Part shown: piece by piece, positions 13,435 through 22,169 of the stretch
Layout: the number at the start of each line of letters is the position of its first letter
Numbering within the stretch: the first letter of the stretch is position 1
Notes under the pieces: model-generated
What the model was told of the DNA's origin: nothing
Database searches by the model: none
What the model saw: only the letters and a program-made list of their open reading frames with translations
Program-made: the position numbers and the translations under genes
NCBI RefSeq assembly: GCF_001640805.2
Contig: NC_066843.1
Coordinates: 7,089,621-7,153,620, forward strand
Source of the DNA: Lates calcarifer
Taxonomy: Eukaryota; Chordata; Actinopteri; Centropomidae
Direction: 5' to 3'
DNA: 64,000 bases

Positions 13435-16400
13435 GACTCACCTCACAGTTAAAGTTGTATCTCTCCTCTCCTGCAGAGATAATGCAGGATCCTGCATACA
13501 ATTAAAGTAGAAAGAATTGAGAGATTATAGCTTTTGTGTGCTTATTTAATTCTGCTAACAATATGTTAGTGTATGATGTGACTTGAAAGCAGTCTTGTAT
13601 TGTAACTGGCTTTTTCCTGTCTGTGTATGCCAGGGGGATTGGCTACATGCAAAACATGCGGGCGTTTAAGACTGTATGTCCTCTTCGAAATGAACTCCAT
13701 TTGGACATCACTACTGCTGTCAAGGTAACAATGATGTAATAAAAAGTATAAGAAAGTGTAAGAGGATGAATGTCCTCCATACAGTTTGTATTGCATAAAA
13801 GCAGCATACACATGTACACCATAAAATAGGAATGATATGATACACAGTATATCTCTGCCAATCACAGAGTACAGTAATGTACTATATAGCTGTATATACA
13901 CATTTGTAGACTTTGAGGCTTTTACATACATAATTAGTATTCTACTTAAATTGTGTAATTATTTCAACAGAAAGGAACAGCAGAGTGGTATGAGAGCTTA
14001 ATTGCACGATATAGACCAGAGGACGGGGTAAGTTTATTCAGAAATCATGACATCTTGTAATTGTACTGACTGTGCCTTAAGAGTTCATATCAAGGATGTA
14101 CATTGTGTATTGACAATGTAGACTCTGGAGGAGCAGCTGAAGAAGCTGGTTCAAGTGGTGGATGCTGTTTGTGCAGATGTACAGAGAGCCCAGAACATCT
14201 ACAACAAACTCTACTACAGGTGAAGATCAATACTGTGCATCTTAGAAGAAATAAATAAAAATAATCATAATAATAATGTAGAAAATTTCTGCTACCTGCC
14301 ACGGAAACATCAATTTGTATTGTTGGACTGATGCCATTTCATCTTCTGTTTTTGTTCTCACAGTGCTGTGAAAGTCGATTTCTTCAGCATATCATACAGG
14401 CAGTTGGAGAAACAGGTGTGTCACTGAAAATGTGAAAAGTCATTGTGAGGCTGTATGCAAGTCATTCTTTCTGAGCCTTTGAAGACAAATTCTTTCATCC
14501 TTCAGGTAGCTGATGATGTAAATGTAGCAATGGAGCGGGTGTGTGGGACTCTGGAGCAGGAGAGCTCCAGACTGACTCAAACAATGGGAGAGACCATCTT
14601 TGAGCTCTTCATGTCCTTGAAAATCCTCAAAGGCTTTCGGGAGTTTCTTCCGCTCAAGTTGGTTATCAGTTTGACTATAATGACCATTCACATAGCAGCA
14701 TGAAAGGCTCTGACTGGTGGTTATTTGTTTGAAATGTCAGCAAAAAAGTTAAGAATTCAACCTTTCTCTTCAGCTTTGAAGTTATTCAAAGAGATATATG
14801 TTCTTCTCTGGCAGGGATGCTAAAATGTTGGCCTTGACAGGCTTTCATAACTGGTTCAAGTCATCCATTCATAAGTGGCTGCAGATCGTTCATGACAGAT
14901 CCTGTGACAGGATTCGTAAAGCAGTGGAAACAGACAAGGTGAGAGGTGTCTGTCTTTGAAATGATGCAAATGAAAATAATATAGGTCAGATATTTTGAAG
15001 ACAGGTTTTAATCATTTTTAATATCCAGATATAAGTTTTTATATAAATGTATAAGTATATATGTATATGTGTAAATGTGCAAATCATTCATAGGAAGTTT
15101 AAAACTATCACTGTAAATGTGTTTAAACTTATTAAAACTGCACACATGGTTATATATATTGCATCGACGTTACACTCAAACTTTAACTGTATCAATAACA
15201 TTAATAGACCAGTTATTGATTCTTCATCAGGGGTGTTATATGTAAGTTTTTGCTATTGCTACATAGCCAGCATTAGCATTAATATCTGTTTACTTATCAG
15301 TCTAGATTAACCCTGTGCATTTTGCATCAAACTTCATTTCTTTACTCATCAGGAGCTAACATGCTAACTAGCTAGCCCTGACCACTGCAGCAATGAGTCA
15401 CTGTAGCATCCAAACTGCCCTTAGTCCAACATGAGAGCATGAAGAATGCCAGAGGATGTATTCTAACCTCTCAACTTATTAAGGCAACAATGGCTGCAGT
15501 AAACAGCTGTTAATGCTGGCTATGTGGTGATAACAAAAACTTACATATAGCACCTTTAAATTAAATTGCGTAAAATTACACTGTAATGTAAAAATATGAT
15601 CATTTTATTTGCTATATATTATTTATTAATTGTTTATGTCCTTATATCTATTTGTGAGCAGCTGGAGCCTGTGCAGCAGGCCAAACACAGCTCCTCAGCA
15701 GTGGAAGTGGCAACCTGCTTCAGCCAGGTACGCGAGATCTGGCTCCAGCTGGCCTGGCCAGACTCTGCGGGGGCCTTCATCTTTGTCACTCGTTTGACAG
15801 ACGTGAGTGCCACTTCCAGTGTCGCCACACTCATGTACTCACATCCTGCATGCACACAAACACGACTTTGAATAGACACACACATATAATCAGGATTATT
15901 GAAAGGTTTTACTGGTATTAGACCCAAATAATTAAAAAAAAAAAAAAAAACAGACTAAAATTACCCTGTTATAACAAGACTGTGATTTTTTTCAATCATA
16001 GAATTTCTGCAGTGAGGCTGTGTGCTACTCAGAGATGATAACACGCAAGATTGAGAGGAACCAGCTGGGCCGAGACCACAAGAGCTTCACAGTGCAGGTA
16101 ACGCCTGTAGCAAGACAGAACTGGGGGAGGGAACACACTGATGTGGGAAGTAAATGTCAGCAAGTGTTCTCCCCGGCAACGCAAAGAGCTCAACAGGAGA
16201 ACAGATATGTTTACAAATCCAAAAAAAGAAAAGCAGTTGCCTCTTGTTGTCAATCATTTACACTCGCACCCCATCCCTCCACTTCTCTGTAGCCCTGCTT
16301 CTTTTCCTTCTTTGTTTCTCCACCTCCACCCTCTGTTTCTCCTCTTGGGCTCCTCTTTGCTTTCTGCTAGCTCTGCATCGCCCTGAACAACACAGAGCAT

Positions 16401-19400
16401 GTACGCGTTTTCCTGGGTCACCTGCCCCGCGACTTGGACTGGCAAGGTGTGGAGCGGGCCATGGAGGAGTCATGTGGGGTGGAGGGGAAGGAGCAGGTTT
16501 ACAAGGCTCTCAATGGCCAACTGTTCAACATGGACTTGGACCTGCAGAGGGAGGCCAAACGTCTCATCTCGCTGCTCACCGACAAGGTGAACACCTGCAG
16601 TTCAGCCACAAGTGAACATGTGATACCATCAGGGACCAGTCACACCTAGTCACATGAATATTTTTGATCTTACTATAAAAAAATTTCACACTGCATCAGA
16701 AACAAAATTATAGACTTAGACTAGACTTTATTGATCCCTTGGGATGACTCCCTCAGGGAAAATAAGTAAAAAAACTGGCTCTTGGTTGCATTTTAAAGTT
16801 AAAAATATCCATAGGATATATATACAGCACACAATCTCTTCACAAGAAGAGTAAAAAGAGTAAGAAAGTAGAGGGAAAGAGGTTGTAAAAGGTAAAAAGA
16901 GTTAGAAAACTGGAGAGCTACTGGAGAGGCAGCTGTCTCCCACAGCGCCAACTACTATGTATAGTATGCTCTGTGCTATATTTAAATGTTTGAGAAGCTT
17001 GCATCCAATTTTGCCTTAATGGGTTTCAGTCATTACTCCTTTTTTTATGGTCCATTGCTGCATATTATACAAATGTGCATAATTGCATCTGCATACGTGC
17101 CTGCATGCACTTGTGTGAGAGATTATTTCTGTGCAGATGCTGCCTGAGCTTCGGAGGTACATCCAGCACATCAGCCTGTCTCCAGACTCCATCAACAATG
17201 ACGACGTGAGGCTTAGCTGTGCTTTTTTTTTTTCCTACAGCATTTACTCTTATAACAGAGGTGTTCACAGCTGGAGTTCTTGCAGTACCTGTAATGTCTG
17301 TTAATATGACAATTCTCCAGGCTGTGTCCCCTCTCATGAAGTACTTACAAGACACTATGGTCATCCTCACTGAAAACCTTGTAAAGGAGAACCTGACTAG
17401 GTAATAATGTCTCTCCTCTCTCCTCACTATAAATATGGCTTCATTTATTTTTATTTAACTGGGACAATATGCATTAATTAACATAACTATTCTTAGGTGT
17501 AATTGTGACGCATCCTGCCTAATTGCTCATTTCCATCTGGTGTGCCTGTGCAGCTAATGATAAAAGTTTAAAGAAACACTCAGTACAAAACAGTGTGCTG
17601 AATTTGAAAAGTTCTGACTTTAACTGTTTCCAGTGGCAGTAAAAATAAAAAAAATGTTTACTTTAAGATGTCATCTAATCAGCCAGTTTGAAATGTGATG
17701 ATGTTAGTACACATTTAATTGGTAAAACCAGGAGAACGACTTTTGTTTAGCTCCAGCTCCATATGCTTACACCACATTACATAATGCTGCTCATTGTTTC
17801 CACTTCTCTAATTAAGATTTCATCCATTTAAAAGAATCAGGTGAAAAGTGTGACAGCTCAGCAAAGATGCTGCAACTGTGTATGAATGTACTGTAAGCTC
17901 TGCAGCAATAATAATAACACCCCTTAGACATGTTTTGTGTTACACATTATCATTATTCAGCTATTATCTGTAAAAACATACATGAGGCATAGTGAGGGTA
18001 CAGGGGTGTAATTGGACGTGCTGGTAAACACAAATGTGTGGGTGTCTCATTGTGTCTGCCGCCGCGCAGAGTTCTCCAAAGCATGTGGGAGCTGCTCCTG
18101 CGGATGATCCTGGACGCGGTCACAGAAAACAGAGGTGTTCAGGTGGAGTTTTACAACCGCTTCCAGTACACAGTGGAGGTCAGTGCTCTGCAAGTTTTTA
18201 TCTCACTAGCCTTGACTGTGTGTGCCCGCAAAGAAGAGTAGTCTGCTTAGAGAGACATGTGTCAACTCTGTAAAGATTATCATCACTACTGTTATCATCA
18301 CCCTTTAATTAGCTCTGTATGCTTGCTGCTGCGCAATCATTAGCATATATCAGATATTTATAAAGTCACTAGGTATTAGCTCAGTGCCAAAGTGAGTCCC
18401 CTCATGAATGACAATGTGGGAGCTGCTGTATATTCTAATGCCAATTTAACCAGCTGGCAGAGGACGTGAGAGATTTGCATGAGAAGTCATGGCATGCCAC
18501 ACGAGTGGGCTCCGTTTGGAGTTTGGCAGACAGATATCGTGTTTGCCTCCTACCAGAGGTTTCACACTGTTTGTGTGAACAACATGTTCCTCTATTATGC
18601 TGAGGCTTCATTCTGTCAAAATAAGAGACATGAATATGATGACAACAAGCTCACAAGTTAATTTTTTATTTTTTTTTAACTTGAATGCTTTAGACCGTGT
18701 TGCAGTTCTTCCATGCTAGGGGAGAGGGTCTTTCCCTGGAAGACATGAAGAGTGGAGAGTATAAGGTAGGACCTCTTGCAATCAAACAACCAATAATCTT
18801 TATGAGTGGGTGCGAGGTCACATATATATCCTTTTACCCAAAGTGCCATTTATCTCTTTCCCTCTCTGACCATCCCCATGCTGCTGTAGGCCCTGGATGA
18901 GGAGCTCAGGCTGAATAAATGTTCCTCCTTTGAGCTGATTGAACAGTACTATCTGGAGAAGATCTCCCAGCAGGTGCGTTTCAACTCACCTTGCTGACAA
19001 TCTCATTTTAGTCCTAGAGTGGACAGAGAGGTATTGATTGGACAGCACGACATTCCGTCTTCTGCTGTTTTACCTCTGATTGAAATTCTGCCTTCTCCTA
19101 GAGTCTTGCAAAACAAGGATGCCCTTAAGTGACACAACATTTAGACAGATATGGATGGAGTTTTGCTTTTACATCTTATTATAACATGTACTAAATGTTG
19201 CAGAAAACACTCAAACACACCCGCTACGGTCGGATCAGTGTGAAGTGCTACTATGATGCTCCAGAGCAGAGACTGACGGTGGAGATCCTGCATGCTGCAG
19301 ATATCATCGCATTGGATGCCAATGGTAAAGCTGCAGAAAAAGACTCAATTAGATGCAGGTTGCTGCTTTGAAGTTGAGATTTCACTCACTTTCCTGCTCT

Positions 19401-20119
19401 CCCTCAGGTCTGAGTGACCCATTTGTCATAGTAGAGCTCTGCCCTCACCACCTCTTCCCTATGGCCAAGAGTCAACGCACGCAAGTGAAGCTCAAGACGC
19501 TGCACCCAGTATTCGATGAGCTCTTTTACTTGTGAGACCATTTCTTCCCTCTGTTCCTCTTCCTGTTTATGTATGTGCGTAATCTAAGCCTGATTCGGTT
19601 GGTTCCCTCTGTCTTCCTAGCCACGTCAGTCCTGAACAGTACAGACACAGGTTTGCCTGTTTGACCTTCACTGTGATGGACTACGACTGGCTTTCCACCA
19701 ACGACTTCGCTGGTGAAGCCGTGGCTCCTCTCAGCGACTTCTGCTGGCCAGGGAGACCGAACGCCTCGCCCGCCGGAAAGAGCGTCCAGCCGGTCATTCT
19801 GCACCTGTCTCGCAGTAAACCCAGTGGTACATATAACCCCAGGCTGTATCAGTTTTTTTCCCCCACACAAACATAATATTGGCTTCTGTGGAGACCAGAG
19901 GGTGTAGGTCTGGGTTTCCAATTACTTCCCCAATACCACATGAAAAGCCATTCAATCTAGAGAAATTTGTGTCAGGTGTAAGGAACTACTCTCATCTGTT
20001 TGCTCTCCCCTCCAGAGAAGCCAATCATGAGGATGCTGGACGCGCGCATCGGAGACAGGGAGGCTCAGGAGTTTGTCCGCAGGCTGAAGGAGATTGAGAA
20101 GTCAATGGAGGAGGAGTAG
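3951..20119 (+). CDS. baiap3: BAI1-associated protein 3 (Munc13 family, C2-MUN-C2), 5' end incomplete
   Basis: Spliced gene. Exons read by hand: 3951-4038, 5173-5256, 5455-5562, 6036-6095, 7333-7399, 8748-8961, 9202-9246, 9779-9856, 10493-10598, 10757-10864, 10946-11038, 11766-11869, 11959-12076, 12247-12371, 13634-13724, 13971-14027, 14122-14219, 14364-14415, 14506-14657, 14815-14938, 15662-15802, 16002-16097, 16371-16586, 17137-17205, 17321-17400, 18070-18178, 18694-18765, 18890-18973, 19204-19324, 19408-19531, 19621-19826, 20016-20119 (stop TAG). All junctions are AG...GT and in phase, giving 1,130 residues plus one leading base; human BAIAP3 is about 1,190, so roughly 50 N-terminal residues are missing. 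BAIAP3 rather than UNC13D: C2A reads SDPYCMLGI, RKFSFRKRK, CIQVTEVK and DIWDHDDDV, and the tail is DREAQEFVRRLKEIEKSMEEE-like. Family knowledge: a cytosolic or membrane-associated C2/MUN protein acting in dense-core vesicle exocytosis and endosome-to-Golgi recycling. The first recovered exon (ISEESVEFFERMNAIL) starts in phase 2, so at least one exon precedes it. Confidence 0.93.
4039..5172. other. baiap3: baiap3 intron between exons 3951-4038 and 5173-5256
   Basis: GT...AG intron. Near its 5' end is an alternating purine-pyrimidine stretch with repeated ACGT (4088-4114). A possible MITE relic lies at about 4563-4870. No exon is supported inside. Confidence 0.7.
4563..4870. mobile_element. Possible teleost MITE relic in baiap3 intron
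   Basis: The block starts with GGCCCAATCCCCATACACC and carries CCCTCCAAATGGAGCTTTTT and GACTAATCAGAGTGGGAG, words that resemble a common fish MITE. It ends with GATAGGGCCAAGGGGGTTG. No clear target-site duplication was found, so both identity and limits are tentative. Confidence 0.35.
5563..6035. other. baiap3: baiap3 intron (5563-6035)
   Basis: GT...AG intron of 473 bases between LFAYLLK and VFDMGEEEH. Nothing notable apart from an ATCC/ATCT short repeat at its start and a pyrimidine-rich stretch (TTCTTCTACTTCTTCTTCC) near 5852-5871. Confidence 0.75.
6096..7332. other. baiap3: baiap3 intron (6096-7332)
   Basis: A 1.2-kb AT-rich intron ending in a strong acceptor (TTTTTTCCACAG). A 73-codon ORF at 6645-6866 has no family signature and is best read as chance. 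No other feature is seen. Confidence 0.75.
7400..8747. other. baiap3: baiap3 intron (7400-8747)
   Basis: A 1.35-kb AT-rich phase-1 intron that splits the Gly codon of the C2A loop 1 (DAN|GYSDPY). A TA-rich run lies at about 8398-8428. No repeat family was recognised. Confidence 0.75.
9247..9778. other. baiap3: baiap3 intron (9247-9778)
   Basis: A phase-2 intron splitting the Trp codon of DIWDHDD. No other feature is recognised. Confidence 0.75.
9857..10492. other. baiap3: baiap3 intron (9857-10492)
   Basis: A 636-base intron splitting the Arg codon of GMGRYFKQ. No repeat or extra exon seen. Confidence 0.75.
11039..11765. other. baiap3: baiap3 intron (11039-11765)
   Basis: A 727-base phase-0 intron. 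Short ORFs on both strands at about 11352-11594 have no family signature. No other feature. Confidence 0.75.
12372..13633. other. baiap3: baiap3 intron (12372-13633)
   Basis: A 1.26-kb phase-2 intron that splits the Arg codon before GIGYMQNM. It carries a long CA microsatellite (13392-13432). No internal exon is supported because the flanking phases fit directly. Confidence 0.75.
13392..13432. repeat. (CA)n microsatellite
   Basis: About twenty uninterrupted CA units in a baiap3 intron, likely polymorphic in length. Confidence 0.95.
14939..15661. other. baiap3: baiap3 intron (14939-15661)
   Basis: A phase-0 intron most of which is occupied by an inverted-repeat-bounded insertion (about 15229-15557). 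The 5' part is TA-rich (15035-15070). Confidence 0.75.
15229..15557. mobile_element. MITE-like element with perfect 16-bp inverted ends
   Basis: TATATGTAAGTTTTTG (15237-15252) and its exact reverse complement (15534-15549) flank about 280 bases. The similarity extends outward with mismatches (GGGGTGT versus GCACCTT on the other side). The interior has no ORF of note and repeats GCTAAC/GCTAGC words. Size and structure suit a non-autonomous DNA transposon; a similar end sequence is common in fish DNA. The superfamily cannot be assigned. Confidence 0.6.
16587..17136. other. baiap3: baiap3 intron (16587-17136)
   Basis: A phase-0 intron largely made of a teleost repeat fragment (about 16712-16955). 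Confidence 0.75.
16712..16955. mobile_element. Teleost interspersed-repeat fragment (retroelement-like)
   Basis: The segment GACTTTATTGATCCCTTGGG...CTCAGGGAAAAT, followed by an A/G-rich part (AAGAGTAAAAAGAGTAAGAAAG) and GAGAGGCAGCTGTCTCCCAC, resembles a widespread fish repeat. Limits are approximate and no coding remnant is visible. Confidence 0.5.
17401..18069. other. baiap3: baiap3 intron (17401-18069)
   Basis: A 669-base phase-2 intron splitting the Arg codon of NLTRVLQS. AT-rich, nothing else recognised. Confidence 0.75.
18179..18693. other. baiap3: baiap3 intron (18179-18693)
   Basis: A phase-0 intron of 515 bases; no further feature. The acceptor follows a T-rich stretch (18663-18678). 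Confidence 0.75.
19204..19826 (+). other. baiap3: baiap3 C-terminal C2 domain-coding block
   Basis: Three exons (19204-19324, 19408-19531, 19621-19826). Seen: LTVEILHAADIIALDANGLSDPF with two Asp in loop 1, the hydrophobic strand VKLKTLHPVFDELFYF, and VMDYDWLSTNDFAGEA with Asp in loop 3. These are the canonical Ca2+-binding positions. The last exon then adds a short charged tail ending KSMEEE. In the family this C2 domain pairs with C2A across the MUN rod. Confidence 0.85.
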
Positions 20120-20698
20120 AGGCTGTCAGCGCTGCCTGTGTCGGTGTTTTCTGAACCACGTCTTGCAACATGTGCTTTTGTACTGGTACGATGTTTACAA
20201 TATTTGAATTTTTCTTTTTTCCAATATTATTGTTTGTTCAGTAATTATACCAAAATGAAAAGAAAAAAAGGGAAACAGTGAGGCTTATCGCTGTTTTCTC
20301 ACTGGGAAATGAACATCCTGTCACTGTGCAACCCTATGCTGTCTCAGTTAAACTATATTTTAGAATTTAATGGATAGTTGATCCTAAATGTTACTAGTCT
20401 ATATTTTTTGTAATGAGGTAATGTTATCTTTGTTGTATGATCTTTGATATGATAGATTTAACATTTCAGAACTATTTTGTGGAAGTAGCTTACATATCCA
20501 ATAGTATTCAGTCAAAGTCTAAATCTATACCTCAGATATGCTCATTAGTTGCAGGGGAGTTTAACAGGTATCGAGACTTTTCACATTCTTTCACGGACAT
20601 TGTGGAGATAAAATGCATGAAAGCCTATTTAGGATGTGAAAGCATGAACTCACATTCATTTTCAAAATCATGTAGATGCTCACCAACAAACAGCAATG

Positions 20699-20704
20699 AA
20701 TAAA
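20699..20704 (+). promoter_or_regulatory. baiap3: Candidate polyadenylation signal for baiap3 (AATAAA)
   Basis: First canonical AATAAA after the stop codon (580 bases downstream). Others follow at 21262 and at 24028 (TTGAATAAAGATTGTATG), the latter with a good signal context, so a longer 3' UTR is also possible. No transcript evidence is available here. Confidence 0.35.
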
Positions 20705-21362
20705 AGCACGTATGTCAAGAAAATCATGAGGAAACAATACATAGCTTTGGGGAATTGCACCTTCTGAGACTTGGTGTTTTAAGGCCAGTCAGACAGATCA
20801 GCAGCAGGCAGGCCTGACACTCCCCCGAGGCACACGCCACAGCTCGGGTTCATTTGACTTTTCAGATTGCTCTTCACAAAGCTCATGATGGGTCATTGCA
20901 GAGGCCAAAAACAGTGCTACCTTAGTGGTGGGAAGACCAATTCTTTTAACTCAGTTCTTTATTTCTGTGTGACACCGGTGAGTCATCAGCTCTGTTGAAA
21001 TTCATGTAATGACTCACATTCGCGCTCCTTTAATTCAGGATTAATTGATGCCAAAAATTAATGAATTAGCAACTGACATGGTAACAAAAAAAAAAACACA
21101 CTGTTGTAGCTGTGCCATAAAATAATTAATTTATGTGTGTGTCACACTATGAAAAGAAGAAAGGAATGATCATAGATAGAAAGAATTTGAGTGTTGACTG
21201 CAAAATGTTGTTTATCATGACTAGACTGAAGCTATTCTGAAAAGCATTTAGAGTATTTTGAATAAATATACTTTTTAAAAATCCTTTCAACTGATAGTAG
21301 TCAAATAACTACATTTCATGTCAGCATGCAACTTGTGCAAAGAACAGCCCAGCTAAAGATGC

Positions 21363-21383
21363 TGATCACTGATCACTGATCAC
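21363..21383. repeat. Triple tandem repeat of TGATCAC
   Basis: Three head-to-tail heptamers. Short and probably replication slippage. Confidence 0.85.
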
Positions 21384-21800
21384 TTTTGTTCCTTGCTTGT
21401 GCTCCACTGGTAACAGGAATTATATTCAGAATCATTCAGAATTTCATGGTTATGGGGATACACCAGGAGACACTGATGACGGATAATTAAAAGGGAGAAG
21501 ATAACACAGTGTGTGGCACTGTGGCCTTAGTCCAGATGGTAGAGCTTCAGAAATGTTTCTTAGGAGAAACCCAGCTAATTGTGGCTAATGAGCTCACGTA
21601 GCGTTCAGAAAGTTCTGGAAGCAGCCATCAAACCAGCAGAGCCTTTGTACATGCAACTTTTAATCGATGCAGGCTCATCACAGCCCAAAATCTGAGCTTG
21701 TGTCTCAGTGTGGGGCCCAATCTCTAGAGGTAAAGAGAAAGGAAAAGCGTAATGAACCTGGGAAGTGGCATAATTATACTTAAGGGGGAAAGACAGGATC

Positions 21801-21831
21801 TGCCTGCCAGCTCTCATCAGCCTGGCAGGCA
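21801..21831. repeat. Inverted repeat, 10-bp arms, 11-nt loop
   Basis: TGCCTGCCAG at 21801-21810 pairs perfectly with CTGGCAGGCA at 21822-21831. GC-rich arms in AT-rich surroundings. A near-copy of the loop side (CCAGCTCTCA) recurs at about 21843. Confidence 0.8.
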
Positions 21832-22149
21832 TAATTCAACACCAGCTCTCACCAGTCCTCCAAAGCTACATGTCTGTGAGGGAAAGGTTAGGATTTTAAT
21901 ATTACTGCAGAAAACACAACCTGGAATCTAACTATCGTCATGTGGAGAACATTATGCAATTGAAACATTAATAAACAATTCAAGAAAGCACAAATTCTAG
22001 CTTAATAATGGAGTACCCCAGATTTTAATCTCATAACAGTGGTGTCCTAATAAACTTATATTATCGTAGCAGGGCTTGTTTCCTACTGAGAGTTTGAATT
22101 AAACCAGGAGAAGGCTTAAATCTAGAGCACTTTATTCTGTTTTAAACAC

Positions 22150-22169
22150 AAGACGTTTCGAAACGTCTT
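22150..22169. repeat. Perfect 20-bp palindrome
   Basis: AAGACGTTTC followed at once by its reverse complement GAAACGTCTT, with three CpG. No spacer. Not part of any repeat that I recognise. Confidence 0.9.

Larger units (their letters stand above)
10946..18973 (+). other. baiap3: baiap3 MUN region (MHD1/MHD2)-coding block
   Basis: Eighteen exons encode an all-helical central region with no low-complexity breaks. Landmarks conserved in the Munc13/BAIAP3/UNC13D family: LSPLQQAI, GTAEWYESL, FFSISYRQLEKQ, GETIFELFMSLK, FHNWFKSSIHKWLQ, HSSSAVEVATCFSQV, WLQLAWPD, YIQHISLSPDSI, AVSPLMKYL, NLVKENLTRVLQSMWELLL and FFHARGEGL. In the family this rod binds syntaxin/SNAREs and supports vesicle priming. 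MHD1 and MHD2 limits are not drawn because that needs a profile alignment. Confidence 0.8.

Noticed and set aside
3951..20119. UNC13D (Munc13-4) instead of BAIAP3
   Set aside because: Domain order is the same, but the C2A sequence (basic insert, CIQVTEVK, WDHDDD, RSSASKVQG) and the C-terminal tail match BAIAP3 much better.
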